From Nitrospirales bacterium (GTDB lineage: Bacteria > Nitrospirota > Nitrospiria > Nitrospirales > UBA8639): 64,000 nucleotides of DNA. Shown here in pieces: positions 38,927 through 48,260 of this stretch. Positions within the stretch are counted from its first letter, which is position 1. Each line of letters opens with the position of its first letter. Location of the stretch: positions 116,050-180,049 of the forward strand of contig JAJEJG010000008.1 of the NCBI GenBank assembly GCA_022828225.1, written 5' to 3'. The notes under the pieces were generated by a model. The model was not told the DNA's origin. It saw only the letters and a list, made by a program, of their open reading frames with translations, and searched no databases. The translations under genes were made by a program, and so were the position numbers.

Positions 38927-41217
38927 ACGAACCCCCACCCACCGGATCCCAAAACCCGGCCGATTCCGGCACACCTCCACTACAGATGAAATCTGCCGTC
39001 ATTGAAGAAGCGGACACTGGACGACAATTCCGGGTCGGAGTCGGCGCACGGCTGTATTTCCTGCTCTTTGGTGCCGTGGTTCTCATGGGTGGTGCCACCG
39101 TGCTGGCTTACTTTACCTTCAACGAAACACTGCAACACGAAATCCGGCTGGCAGAATACAGCATGCCCAACCTGATCAATTCGGTGGACGTGGCCCGAAA
39201 GAGTGCCGTGGTGGTCAACGGGGCGTTTCGTCTGGTGTCGGCCTCCTCGAAAAAGGAACATGCGGCTGTGGTCGAAGCCACGGCTCGTGAAGTAGCCTCC
39301 CTCGAAAACACCATCCTGGAACTGGAAGCCCGCTCTGCCTTCGGCGAACAAACTCGATTGATCAGGTCGAATCTGGAGGAACTGGGCAAGCATCTGGACG
39401 TGATCAAGCAATCCTCCGCCCGGCGCCTGGAAATTGACCGGGCACTCCACGTCTTCATTGACGAACTCGGAGAAACGACTAGGCGCGTGGAACGTTTGTT
39501 GGTCCAAGCCATCGACGATCAAGCTTTTTACCTGGTATCGGGATTAAGGCAGTTGGATGATAAGGTCGACTCCATTCGTAAGCGGGCCTCCGAAGACGAA
39601 CTGACCGCTTATCGAAATCTGATTACCGTGAACCAGTCCTCCAATCTTGCCGTCTTGTTGTTGGATGAGGTCCTGGTGCTGGCTGACCGCCAGTTTCTGA
39701 CTCCCTTGGAGGAACGCTTCCAGAGCGCCGTCCGGAATTTCACCCAAGCCTATGCGAAACTCCCGGAGTCCATGCAGAATGATCTTCTTGAAGAAAACCT
39801 GACGCGTCTGGACCAGATCGGGGAAGGCCCGGAAGGCGTCATTAAGCTACGGATGGAAGCGTTACTCAGACTGGAACAGGAGCAGGACACCTTGGCCAAG
39901 GCACGAGCCACCTCGGAATCTCTGGTGTCGGAGGTCAACCATCTGGTCGAGCAAATCAACGAAGAGGCCATTCAATCCAGTGAAGCTTCTCGCGCAGCCG
40001 CCCAGACGGGGATCCTCCTGCTGATCCTCCTCAACGTATTCGTGACCATCGGCGCTTTCGCTCTAGGCTCCTTCTTCGTGAGGCGCTATCTGGTCCGCCG
40101 TTTGACGGGATTGGCCAGCGCCATGCGCGAGATGGCCAGCGGCGACCTGGAAGTCCCGGTACAGGTCGAGGGGACTCGTATCGCAAAGCCCGTGAAAGGA
40201 TCGGCTAATTACCTGGCACAGAACATCCAGTATTTGATCTGGAATGACGAGGTTACCGACATGGCCAGGGCGCTGGAAGTGTTCCGGCGTTACGCCCATG
40301 AAGTTCAGCGATTGAATCTCGTGGAAAAATTGGCGGAGGAACTGGATGCCAAAAACGAAAACCTGGAGCATGCGCTGGAAAATCTGAAAGCCGCCCAGGA
40401 GCAGGTCGTGGCCGAACAAAAACTCGCGTCTTTGGGTCAACTGACTGCCGGGGTGGCACATGAAATCAAGAATCCGCTCAACTTCGTCAACAACTTTGCC
40501 AATGTTTCGATTGAAATGGCCGACGAGATCGATGATCTGATGAAACAGCAAGACAACCTCGACCTTGAGGAGATCAGGTCGATCTTGGATGAACTGAGGA
40601 CGAGCCTCGGAAAAATCAAGGAACACGGGAATCGAGCCGACAACATCGTGCGCAGCATGCTCGAACATTCCCAGACCAAAGAAGGGGAATGGCGGAAGAC
40701 GAACCTGAACGCCCTCTTGAAACAGTACGTGGACTTGTCGTATCACGCACTGCGTGCCGAAGATGACACCTTCAACGCGGAGATGAAGGAGGACCTGGAT
40801 CCGAATATGGAAGAAATTGTGGTCGTCCCCCAGGACATCTGTCGCGTGTTCCTCAATCTCGTCACCAACGCATTTCAGGCGATGAACGAAAAGCATAAAA
40901 AGGTAGGCGGCGACTACCTGCCGACTCTGTCCATTTCCAGCCGGCAATTGGAGGATCACGTGGAGTTCTCGATCCGGGACAATGGGCCAGGCATCCCGGA
41001 TGACGTCCGTGACAAGATTTTCGAGCCGTTTGTGACCACCAAGGAGCCGGGGAAGGGCACAGGTCTGGGGCTCTCCCTGACCACCGACATCCTCCTTCGT
41101 CACGCCGGATCCATCCACGTGGACACGGAAGTCGGGCACTATACCGAGATGCGGATCTCGTTACCGCTGGAGCCCCCGGCGGAAGCCCTCAGCAGCATGG
41201 AAGACAAGACAGAATGA
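38923..41217 (+). CDS. Membrane sensor histidine kinase (HAMP-HisKA-HATPase)
   Basis: A 764-residue kinase. TM1 is about 43-65 and TM2 about 363-386, enclosing a roughly 300-residue, mostly helical periplasmic region. A HAMP domain follows, then a coiled coil, the H box [14 protein letters not shown] (His513), and an ATPase with [19 protein letters not shown] and [14 protein letters not shown]. All catalytic boxes are intact. It is translationally coupled to the binding-protein gene and has no other regulator nearby, so the REC-PP2C protein is its likely partner. Confidence 0.93.
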   Translation: MNEPPPTGSQNPADSGTPPLQMKSAVIEEADTGRQFRVGVGARLYFLLFGAVVLMGGATVLAYFTFNETLQHEIRLAEYSMPNLINSVDVARKSAVVVNGAFRLVSASSKKEHAAVVEATAREVASLENTILELEARSAFGEQTRLIRSNLEELGKHLDVIKQSSARRLEIDRALHVFIDELGETTRRVERLLVQAIDDQAFYLVSGLRQLDDKVDSIRKRASEDELTAYRNLITVNQSSNLAVLLLDEVLVLADRQFLTPLEERFQSAVRNFTQAYAKLPESMQNDLLEENLTRLDQIGEGPEGVIKLRMEALLRLEQEQDTLAKARATSESLVSEVNHLVEQINEEAIQSSEASRAAAQTGILLLILLNVFVTIGAFALGSFFVRRYLVRRLTGLASAMREMASGDLEVPVQVEGTRIAKPVKGSANYLAQNIQYLIWNDEVTDMARALEVFRRYAHEVQRLNLVEKLAEELDAKNENLEHALENLKAAQEQVVAEQKLASLGQLTAGVAHEIKNPLNFVNNFANVSIEMADEIDDLMKQQDNLDLEEIRSILDELRTSLGKIKEHGNRADNIVRSMLEHSQTKEGEWRKTNLNALLKQYVDLSYHALRAEDDTFNAEMKEDLDPNMEEIVVVPQDICRVFLNLVTNAFQAMNEKHKKVGGDYLPTLSISSRQLEDHVEFSIRDNGPGIPDDVRDKIFEPFVTTKEPGKGTGLGLSLTTDILLRHAGSIHVDTEVGHYTEMRISLPLEPPAEALSSMEDKTE

Positions 41218-41403
41218 AGATACGGCAAAGCCCGTGTCTCGTTACGCAGCATTTCTCCTGCCCACGACAGAGAGCCACATACCATAACCCCAGCCGCGCT
41301 GATATCAGAACCCGGTTAGAGAGTTGGGACGCCGGGTGGCCATCCCATGCCATGACGACGATGACGTGGACATGACAAGGCAGGCCACCCCGTTCCCGGA
41401 CGG

Positions 41404-42780
41404 CTAGAAACTATATTCAAGGTGGAACTCGAAGAAGCTGTCGCGTCGCCCCACATATTGCAGATCTGCCGGGTCCATGCTCAGAATCATGCTCGACTCC
41501 AGATGCAGTGACCACTGGTCAAAGAGCCGCCGGTCGAACTCAACGCCCATGGTGCGGGTCGCACGGCTCGCGTCCGTCACAAACGCGGCCGTGATCTCGG
41601 TGCTCTGGACGTCGTTGAACGACAGATGCGTGCCGACGAAGAAATCGTTGTCGAGCGTCATGGGCTGGCGCCTGGGGAGCGCTTGCCGACCCCGCTCGTC
41701 ATAATTCCATTCGGCCAGCAGGCCGACGTCGGCCGTCGAACCAAAGACGGAATAGAACGTGTATTCGCCCCCCACCACGGCGGCCACGTACTCCTCTTTC
41801 CGATAGGCGCCGACAAGATCGTCGAACCCGCCTGCTCCCGCCGCGGCAGCCCCATACGCCTCTCCGTACTCCCGTTCCCGACCGAACGCGTTACGGTCGC
41901 CCGATCGATGCATCGCCTCAAATTTGAACAACCAGGCGTCGAGCGTCAGTTGCGCGTCCAGCCCAAACTGGCGAATTTGCGCGTAGTACGGAATCCAGAC
42001 ATTGGAGGGATCGTTGACCCCCGTCAGCTTACAAGCAGGCGGCATACAAACGAGGCTCGCTTCCCGGCTGGTGCCATTGAACGCACTCAGGCCGATGTCC
42101 AGGGGTCCGAAGCTGTGACTGTAGCGAGCCGCGAAATCCGGATGCCACTCTTCCGCCCCGCTTTCATACTCCACACGGTCGGTGTCCACGAGTCCGGCGA
42201 AGCGCAGGCGACCGCCTTGACCCGGGTAGACGCGCTGGCGATGATACGGCAACCCGAAGAATTCCAAGACGCCCCAATCGGCGGTCCACGTTACGTGAAC
42301 CATGGGTTGTCCCAACTTCACTTCGCCGTTGGGATGTTCGAGAAAGTCGATCTGGTTGACGATATCGACCAGGTGTTGCGATTCGGCGACGCCCCAGAAC
42401 ACCCGATCCGCGCCCAGCCGGACTTCCCATTCGCTCTCCCCGAGCTCGCCGAACAACAGAACATACGCTTCCCGCAAATCCCAGTGGGTGCGGACTGAAT
42501 CCGCGCTGTCGTAGCGAAAAAACGGCACCACGGTGGCACTCCTGCCCTCGACGTCTTCAACGTAGAGTTTGGGCTCCACCACAAAGCCGGTCGTATGCGA
42601 ACTCTGATGCCTGGGGTCAATGCCGGTTCTTGGAAAATAACGGCCTTCCAGGCTCACGCGTCCGGACAACTCCCAGGCCGCGAACTCCATTTCCGCATGG
42701 GCGTCGACGGCAAAAACCAATGCCACCAGCCAAATCGCCGAGCGGGCCAAGAGGTAACGAACGGTCCGGCGTGGCATCAC
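41404..42780 (-). CDS. Outer-membrane beta-barrel protein
   Basis: A 458-residue protein with a signal peptide ending DAHAE and many alternating beta strands (for example FVVEPKLYVEDVEGRSATVV and VRLGADRVFWGVAESQHLVD). It ends in FFEFHLEYSF, and the terminal Phe after alternating aromatics is the typical outer-membrane barrel signal. It resembles DUF1302/alginate-export-like porins in style, but I cannot name the family. Last gene of the DUF2236-RND-LolA-like operon; its start overlaps the LolA-like stop by 4 bases. Confidence 0.75.
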   Translation of the reverse strand: MMPRRTVRYLLARSAIWLVALVFAVDAHAEMEFAAWELSGRVSLEGRYFPRTGIDPRHQSSHTTGFVVEPKLYVEDVEGRSATVVPFFRYDSADSVRTHWDLREAYVLLFGELGESEWEVRLGADRVFWGVAESQHLVDIVNQIDFLEHPNGEVKLGQPMVHVTWTADWGVLEFFGLPYHRQRVYPGQGGRLRFAGLVDTDRVEYESGAEEWHPDFAARYSHSFGPLDIGLSAFNGTSREASLVCMPPACKLTGVNDPSNVWIPYYAQIRQFGLDAQLTLDAWLFKFEAMHRSGDRNAFGREREYGEAYGAAAAGAGGFDDLVGAYRKEEYVAAVVGGEYTFYSVFGSTADVGLLAEWNYDERGRQALPRRQPMTLDNDFFVGTHLSFNDVQSTEITAAFVTDASRATRTMGVEFDRRLFDQWSLHLESSMILSMDPADLQYVGRRDSFFEFHLEYSF

Positions 42781-43607
42781 CGCGCCCGTTTCAACCCGGT
42801 CTTGCTGAAGTCACGCGCTTTGAGTTTGGTTCGGAATTGATAATCCGCCCAGGTTAAATCGGTACTCTTGCCTGTCAGATGATTGACCATGTTCATCTCC
42901 CCGGCGCGCCAGTACTTGTCCAGATATTGCTTGTATTTACCAATGGAGAGCGTCTTGAGGTGCGCGTCCTTGCGATCGTAGTACTCCACTTTCCAGGTTC
43001 GCAGCTCGTCTTTGTCTTGCCAGACTACTTGGCGGCTGTAGCCCGAGGCTTTCTTGTCCACCGGGAACCGTTCGCAGACCGTGCACGTCAAGTCCCCGCA
43101 CGGTTCGTCCCGGAGGTACCGGTAGGTGAATTTTTCCACCTCCGGCGGACTCAGGTCCTCATAGGAGAATTCGCTGCCCATGAAGGATCCGGACTTGTTC
43201 GACGAACTGATCCGCTTGACCCGTTTCAGCGCCGGGAGATAGAGCCATTGGTCGTCCGCCTCCTGCTTGTGGGCGTGGGTGAGCAGCGCGGTCCCCTTGA
43301 CGTCGCGCGGCTCGTCGAACACCATCAGGCTCTTGTCGCCGTCGCCGGCGACCTCCAGCACCTTGACGCGGAGTTGGCGCCGGCTCTCCTGTCCCTGCTT
43401 GTTGCGCAGCACCATGGCTTGGCGAGCCGTGAAATTACCAAACCCGTCACCCAGGGCGCTGGCTTCAGTGGCGATCTTGAGCCCGATTTCCTCGGGGGTG
43501 GCCGAGTACACGTGAGACGGCATCCCCAGCCAAGCCAACAACACCAAACACGGTGCGACAAACACAAGTCCCGATCGAACGGGATAAACGTGGATCATTT
43601 TCATCAT
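42777..43607 (-). CDS. LolA-like outer-membrane lipoprotein-sorting family protein
   Basis: A 276-residue exported protein (signal ending SHVYSATP). It shows the family pattern: MVLRNKQGQESRRQLRVKV, LLTHAHKQEADDQWLYLPAL, KRISSSNKSGSFMGSEFSYED and a Cys pair in CGDLTCTVCERFP. LolA-like folds carry hydrophobic ligands in a half-barrel; homologues near MMPL pumps are annotated as outer-membrane lipoprotein-sorting proteins. It overlaps the pump stop and the barrel start by 4 bases each, so all three are coupled. Ligand unknown. Confidence 0.85.
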   Translation of the reverse strand: MMKMIHVYPVRSGLVFVAPCLVLLAWLGMPSHVYSATPEEIGLKIATEASALGDGFGNFTARQAMVLRNKQGQESRRQLRVKVLEVAGDGDKSLMVFDEPRDVKGTALLTHAHKQEADDQWLYLPALKRVKRISSSNKSGSFMGSEFSYEDLSPPEVEKFTYRYLRDEPCGDLTCTVCERFPVDKKASGYSRQVVWQDKDELRTWKVEYYDRKDAHLKTLSIGKYKQYLDKYWRAGEMNMVNHLTGKSTDLTWADYQFRTKLKARDFSKTGLKRAR

Positions 43608-45886
43608 TTTCTCCTATCAATGGCCATGAGCAGAGGGGGAAGAAGCAGAAAATCAGCGGCGATTGCGAAGACGATCGTGATCGTGACCATAAGACCGAGC
43701 GCCCAACTGACCTCGAATCCCGAAGCGGAGTATACCAAGAAGCCTGCCGCCAAGACCACCGTCGTAGTCCATAACGCTTGACCTACCCTGCGAAAAGTGG
43801 ATCGCACCGCCTCGGGCGCCAGAAGCCCCTCGCGGCGGGCTTTCTGATATTTGCTCAGAAAATGCGTGGTATCGTCCACGATAAGTCCGAAGGCGATCGC
43901 CGTCATCACGGACCCGGCAAGACCGACCTGGCCGACCAGATAGCCCCATAGTCCGAAACTCATCGCTGCGGGAATAAAGTTCGGCACAAGACTGACCAAG
44001 CCAAGCCTCAAGCTTTTTAAAAACCAGATCAAAATAAACGAAATGAGGGCCATGGCAATGATCGTGGAGCGTAGCATGCTGTGGATGTTTCGTTGGGACA
44101 GGTGAGAAAAGACGATACTGACGCCCGTCGCCGGGGTCGCGAGGTCGGACGCGTTCGCGCGGAGCCAGGCCAGCCCGCGCGCGTCGAGTTCGCGCTGTTG
44201 CTGAGCCGACAAGCTGCGCATCACGACGGTCATGCGCGTGGCGGATTTGGCGATGTCGATACGGTCATTGAGGTCCCTGCCGAACGGCAACGAAAACTCG
44301 TACAGCAAGAGGTATTGCGCGGCCAGTTCCGAATCGTCGGGTAGACGATAAAAGGCCGGATCATCGCCGTGCATGTTCTTGTTGAGACGTTTCATGATGT
44401 CCGGGAAGGCCTGAACGTGGGTCACTTCGGGTTGCTCCCGGAACCATTCGGCAAAGGCATCGACCTTTCGCAGATAGTCGGGGTCGGTGATGCCGCCTTC
44501 GCGCCCCGCTTTCAGCGAGTACTCCAACGATTCCATGCCTGTCAGGTTTTCGATCACGAAGTCCGTATCGCGCCTGAACGCGTAACGGTCATCGAAATAT
44601 TCCGTCCAGTTGTCGGTCAACTCGATGCGAAAAATTCCCATAACGAGAACAACGGTCATCAGGGTGACGAACCAGAGCAGGAATGTGCGCCGCGCAACGA
44701 CGAAGGCGGCGAATCGATCGAAGAAGCCCGGCCGGTCGGCAGGAGCGCGAGGCGCCCGCAACGGCAGGATGGACAGGAGCGCCGGAAGAAGCGTCATGGA
44801 ATAGACCAAGGCGCATATCACCCCAAAGGCCACGAGATTACCCAGCACGTGAAAAGGCGGCGAATCCGAAGCGTTCAAGCTGAGGAACGCAATCGCGGTC
44901 GTGACCGAGGTGAGAAAGACCGGCCAGGTATTGCTGCGCAACGATTCCGTAATCGCCTCATTCCTGCTCAGACCACGGCTCATGCCGGCCAAGGCGGCCG
45001 TGACGATGTGGATGGAATCCGCGACGGCGACCGTCATGACGATGATCGGGACGCCCGCATTGACAGGGCTGAATACCGTGCCGATCCAGCCGGCGAACCC
45101 CAAGGCGGTGTTGATCGTAAACATGAGCGTGACAACGACGGCCATGGTGGCGAATCCGGAGCGCAGAAGCACGGCGGTCATGACCACGATGAGCAGGAAG
45201 ACGACCGGCGAGAGGTTCTCCATGTCGTCCTTCGTCGCGTCGGCAAAGATGCGGTGGATCACGGCGTCGCCGGTCAGGTAATAGTCGACGTCCGGATGGC
45301 TCGCGCGGGCTCGGTCCAGGAGGGCATTGAGATAATCGGTGAGTTCGACTACCGCGCGGTCCGAATTTTCCGGCAGGACAACATTGATCGCCATCCCGGC
45401 CACTCGCCCGTCATGGGCGACCAGCCGCCCGGCTATCTGGGGTGCGCTCAGCGCGACCTCCTCGATGTGCGCCAGTTCTTTATCGCTCTTCGATCCGGCG
45501 TTATCCACGAGCGGGGCGACAACCAGATCGTCGCCGAACGCCTCGCTATGGGAATAGTTGGTAAGGGAATCGACCCGATTGGAATACGGCGTGCGCCACG
45601 CGGCTTCGGTCAGTTCCTCAATGGCGCCGAGCGTCTCCCGGGTGAACACCGAGCCGTCGCGGGGCGCAATGGCGATCAGTGCCGTATGGGAGACGGAATA
45701 GGTATCCTCCAGGGCCTCCAACGCGGCGAGTTGCGGATCGTCTTCGCTGAACAGGCTGCGGTAATCGTTCGTGACGCCGATGAAGCGGGCCCCCGCCGTC
45801 ATGACCAGCATGAGCAGCAAGGTGAGAACAACGACAGGCCACCGGTAGCGCAGGATAGCGCCGCTATAGCGGTCGAGAGGAGTCAT
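43604..45886 (-). CDS. RND/MMPL-superfamily exporter
   Basis: A 760-residue membrane protein with about twelve spans in two repeats and large loops after TM1 and TM7. Features seen: an N-terminal span (WPVVVLTLLLMLVMTAGARF), sterol-sensing-like helices (VFLLIVVMTAVLLRSGF, PIIVMTVAVADSIHIV) and in repeat two AFGLIVDDTTHFLSKYQKAR. The twin Asp in IVDDTTHF is a candidate proton relay. It is shorter than HAE1 pumps and closest to predicted lipid/hydrophobe exporters (COG1033, HpnN-like). The start at 45886 is chosen near the first span. Confidence 0.88.
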   Translation of the reverse strand: MTPLDRYSGAILRYRWPVVVLTLLLMLVMTAGARFIGVTNDYRSLFSEDDPQLAALEALEDTYSVSHTALIAIAPRDGSVFTRETLGAIEELTEAAWRTPYSNRVDSLTNYSHSEAFGDDLVVAPLVDNAGSKSDKELAHIEEVALSAPQIAGRLVAHDGRVAGMAINVVLPENSDRAVVELTDYLNALLDRARASHPDVDYYLTGDAVIHRIFADATKDDMENLSPVVFLLIVVMTAVLLRSGFATMAVVVTLMFTINTALGFAGWIGTVFSPVNAGVPIIVMTVAVADSIHIVTAALAGMSRGLSRNEAITESLRSNTWPVFLTSVTTAIAFLSLNASDSPPFHVLGNLVAFGVICALVYSMTLLPALLSILPLRAPRAPADRPGFFDRFAAFVVARRTFLLWFVTLMTVVLVMGIFRIELTDNWTEYFDDRYAFRRDTDFVIENLTGMESLEYSLKAGREGGITDPDYLRKVDAFAEWFREQPEVTHVQAFPDIMKRLNKNMHGDDPAFYRLPDDSELAAQYLLLYEFSLPFGRDLNDRIDIAKSATRMTVVMRSLSAQQQRELDARGLAWLRANASDLATPATGVSIVFSHLSQRNIHSMLRSTIIAMALISFILIWFLKSLRLGLVSLVPNFIPAAMSFGLWGYLVGQVGLAGSVMTAIAFGLIVDDTTHFLSKYQKARREGLLAPEAVRSTFRRVGQALWTTTVVLAAGFLVYSASGFEVSWALGLMVTITIVFAIAADFLLLPPLLMAIDRRK

Positions 45887-45960
45887 CACAGGGACCGGCA
45901 CAGGGTGGGGGCGACAACGAACGCACCCCACCTCCGCTTCCGTTGGATTTCGAACATCGC

Positions 45961-47124
45961 TTACCAAGGGCTCGACTTGGAGGCGTAAACGTGGTCGGGC
46001 ATCTTGTAACTCAATCCCCCCTCGTCATACACCGAGATTTGGAGCATTTGAGAAAAATTATCCGATCTGACTCCGCCTTTCTTGAACCATCGTTTAAGCA
46101 CGCGTTGCAGTCGCTCTTTGTTCCGGAACAGAAACAGGGTGCCCATGGTCGAGAACTTTGGATACTGAAATTGATCTGCGAGTGTGTTTCCGAGGAGTGC
46201 GCGCGACAGGCGGTAGGCTAACGTGATCACCTTCTGCTTTTCCACAGGATCCGTAATACCCGCGACATCCGGGATGGACTGGATCAAGGCATTCGCCATG
46301 GTGACGGAATCGGTATCCGGCGGAGGCTCGCACATATACCCGATGCGGTAGATCTTGTCCGCTTCCGCGGCGTCGGTATAGAGGATGGTTTCAGGAATCC
46401 CCATGAGATAGCCGGTGTAGCGCCACACGTCCAGCACGCTTTCTTTTTCTTCATCGCTGAAACGCGCGCCCACCAACGCCGAATAGTCCAACAGGCGCTT
46501 GGAAAAGACGGAGATGGCGAACCCCAGGTGCGCCGCGCTCAGCGGTATGCCCCACGCGTCATGCTGCCAATCCTCGGATTTCGCCAACAAGCCCCTGATG
46601 CGAGCATGCACGAAGCGCACGCGCGTGGAGAGCTTCCATCCGTCGCCGTCTCGTCGCAACCCACCCGGATAAAAGATTTCCATGAGTTGGCGGTTATTCT
46701 GCTGGAGGCGTCTTTTGTTCGACGCCACTCGCTTGGTAATGTTGAAAGACTTGGCGATCAGCGTCGCGAAGCCTTCCACCAGCACCCCAGTCACGAAGGC
46801 GACGAGCATGAGTTGGACGTTTTCGTTGAAGACCAATATGCCCGGACGAAACGCGTGGTAGTCGAGCCAGGGAGGCTCTTCCAGATTGTCGAAGAAATCG
46901 CGCAGGATCTGCGGCGCGCCACGGAGGCCGTCCTTCTCCTGCTCGATGCCAGCCTCGATGAACCGGTGCAGGTCGGCGGGCGGCAACGAAGAAAGCTCCT
47001 CCATCACCGGATCAAGGGCAGGATCGCCGATGGTGGTATGCGTGATGTGGTTGTCGGCCCTTAGCGGATCGGAGAGACGGGCCTTCGCATAACCTTCGGT
47101 ATATGCTGATGGGGGTTGTAGCAT
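45961..47124 (-). CDS. DUF2236 (MpaB/latex-clearing-protein-like) oxygenase
   Basis: A 387-residue, mostly helical protein with DUF2236 hallmarks: VLVEGFATLIAKSFNITKRV, the RVRFVHARIRGLL helix with the haem-region His, and AHLGFAISVFSKRLLDYSAL. Characterised relatives (latex clearing protein Lcp, MpaB) are b-type haem oxygenases that cleave isoprenoid chains. No signal peptide is obvious. First gene of the four-gene operon, 74 bases before the exporter. Start at ATG 47124; in-frame TTG upstream is less likely. The substrate is unknown, but context suggests a hydrophobic, possibly polyisoprenoid compound. Confidence 0.85.
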   Translation of the reverse strand: MLQPPSAYTEGYAKARLSDPLRADNHITHTTIGDPALDPVMEELSSLPPADLHRFIEAGIEQEKDGLRGAPQILRDFFDNLEEPPWLDYHAFRPGILVFNENVQLMLVAFVTGVLVEGFATLIAKSFNITKRVASNKRRLQQNNRQLMEIFYPGGLRRDGDGWKLSTRVRFVHARIRGLLAKSEDWQHDAWGIPLSAAHLGFAISVFSKRLLDYSALVGARFSDEEKESVLDVWRYTGYLMGIPETILYTDAAEADKIYRIGYMCEPPPDTDSVTMANALIQSIPDVAGITDPVEKQKVITLAYRLSRALLGNTLADQFQYPKFSTMGTLFLFRNKERLQRVLKRWFKKGGVRSDNFSQMLQISVYDEGGLSYKMPDHVYASKSSPW

Positions 47125-47640
47125 CCGGGGAGTTACCTTCCGTTGCTCATTCCGATAGAGTCCCGACAAATCCAGTTCTCGACTCTATCAAGGATCAAGG
47201 ACAAGCGTTGATGAGAGCCTTTGGTACTGGTGTTGAATGAGAAATATAAGAGAAACCAACGACTAAGGCAATGGTGGGGCAGCCGGAAGTCCTGGTATCC
47301 ACTTGAAACCGGTCGAAGGTTTCACGGTACTGGCTCAAACCGGTGAGCGGCACACCTGCCTGGTGACTCTGACTTGAATGTGGGTGCCGACCGAAGGCAT
47401 GGGTCTGTGTGCCAACCCAAAACGAACACCGCCTCTTCACCCTCGACGAAACGGGCGAAGAGGCGGGGCACTTGTCCCGGTCGCAGACTGCCGGTCGCCG
47501 TTGGACCAATGACTGGACCAGACAGCGAGAACTCAGATGCAGATTGTCGTTACTCTGGACGTGAGGATCCTGTTCAGGTTCCTCGTTGTCCTATTGGGGG
47601 CTCGGCGGATCAGGGAGAGATGAGGCGCGCGCCATACTCG
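47125..47640. other. Intergenic region without a supportable gene
   Basis: About 515 bases between the DUF2236 start and the leader-peptide stop. Apart from the hairpin at 47429-47466 I see no convincing gene; the longest frame (47195-47509, minus) has Cys/Arg/Ser-rich, non-protein-like composition. It should include the promoter of the DUF2236 operon near 47130-47200. Confidence 0.5.
47429..47466 (-). terminator. Hairpin, possible terminator of the small leader-peptide gene
   Basis: A perfect 10-bp stem (CCGCCTCTTC / GAAGAGGCGG) with an 18-base loop. Read on the minus strand it is followed by TGTTCGTTTT, a weak T tract. It lies about 175 bases beyond the peptide gene's stop in the transcribed direction. 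Could also be an mRNA-stabilising structure or a repeat. Confidence 0.4.
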
Positions 47641-47793
47641 CTAGCTGGGTGGTAGAATCGTGCCGTCAGGCGCGTAGGAAGGCGGTGGCGACGGACCCGC
47701 CCCGCCGACGATCTTGTCCAAGACTTCCTCATCCAAGGGTTGACCATTCTCATCTTCCTTGGCCGTTGCTTCCTTCTTTTCTTGATCGCTCAT
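47641..47793 (-). CDS. Short double-glycine leader peptide, candidate RiPP precursor
   Basis: Fifty residues from the ATG at 47793. Residues 1-29 are very acidic and polar with no Cys, ending LDEEVLDKIVGG, which matches the L-x-E-x-L-x-x-[VI]-x-GG pattern of leader peptides cut after Gly-Gly. The 19-residue remainder (AGPSPPPSYAPDGTILPPS) is Pro/Ser-rich, lacks Cys and has one Tyr and one Thr. In-frame ATGs at 47850 and 47913 would add residues, and the ribosome site of each start is weak. A strong promoter lies upstream. The nearest candidate maturase, at 93-2021, is 45 kb away. Being a RiPP precursor is inference from the leader shape. Confidence 0.55.
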   Translation of the reverse strand: MSDQEKKEATAKEDENGQPLDEEVLDKIVGGAGPSPPPSYAPDGTILPPS

Positions 47794-47936
47794 AGACGAG
47801 TCTTTTTCTTTACTGGCAAGGAAAGAATGACAAACCTTTCTCTGCTTCATGCTCAAGACTGCAAAGACTGCATAAAACAGGACTTGGCAGGCATTGGCGA
47901 CGGCCCAATTCATTCCGTGATAGTTCTATAGATTGC

Positions 47937-47965
47937 ATTATTCATAAATAAAAAAGAATTGTCAA
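47937..47965 (-). promoter_or_regulatory. Near-consensus sigma-70 promoter of the leader-peptide gene
   Basis: On the minus strand TTGACA (47965-47960), a 17-base spacer and AATAAT (47942-47937). The -35 is perfect, the -10 is 5 of 6, and spacing is optimal, set in an AT-rich patch. Transcription would start near 47930, giving about 137 untranslated bases before the ATG at 47793, or a short leader if an upstream ATG is used. Confidence 0.7.
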
Positions 47966-48260
47966 TCGTTTCTTGACGAAACCAGGCTTTGTCTCCGGTC
48001 ATCTCCTGGGGCATTCGGGAATACGCGCGCGTATACTTACGCCTGCACTAAGTGCTGGCGGACAAGGGCAGCGCGCACCGCAGGTCAAGCCTGTTGATCG
48101 GCATAGAGCGGTTGGTAGCCCTTGTTGCTGGATGAGCATGGCGTTTCAGTTCCCGAACCACGGTCGAGGCCGGGCGATCCGGAGTTGCCGCGATTGGCGG
48201 ATCGAGTTGGTGCGTGAGCGGGACATTTCAAAGCGGTCTTCAAGGATGAGGGGTGTGTTG
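47966..48260. other. Intergenic region, nothing identified
   Basis: About 295 bases between the promoter and the end of the antiporter gene on the same strand. No gene, RNA or clear terminator was found; it includes the 3' flank of the antiporter. Confidence 0.4.

Noticed and set aside
33443..41217. A classic stress sigma-factor operon
   Set aside because: All partner-switch proteins are present but no sigma factor gene is, so I do not call it a sigB-like operon.
41332..41391. Inverted repeat GGGTGGCC / GGCCACCC between the histidine kinase and barrel genes
   Set aside because: The loop is over 40 bases and no T tract follows on either strand, so it is a poor terminator.
44369..45988. A 539-codon plus-strand open frame
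   Set aside because: Antisense to the MMPL exporter, with low-complexity Arg/Asp/Gly/His content and no ribosome site.
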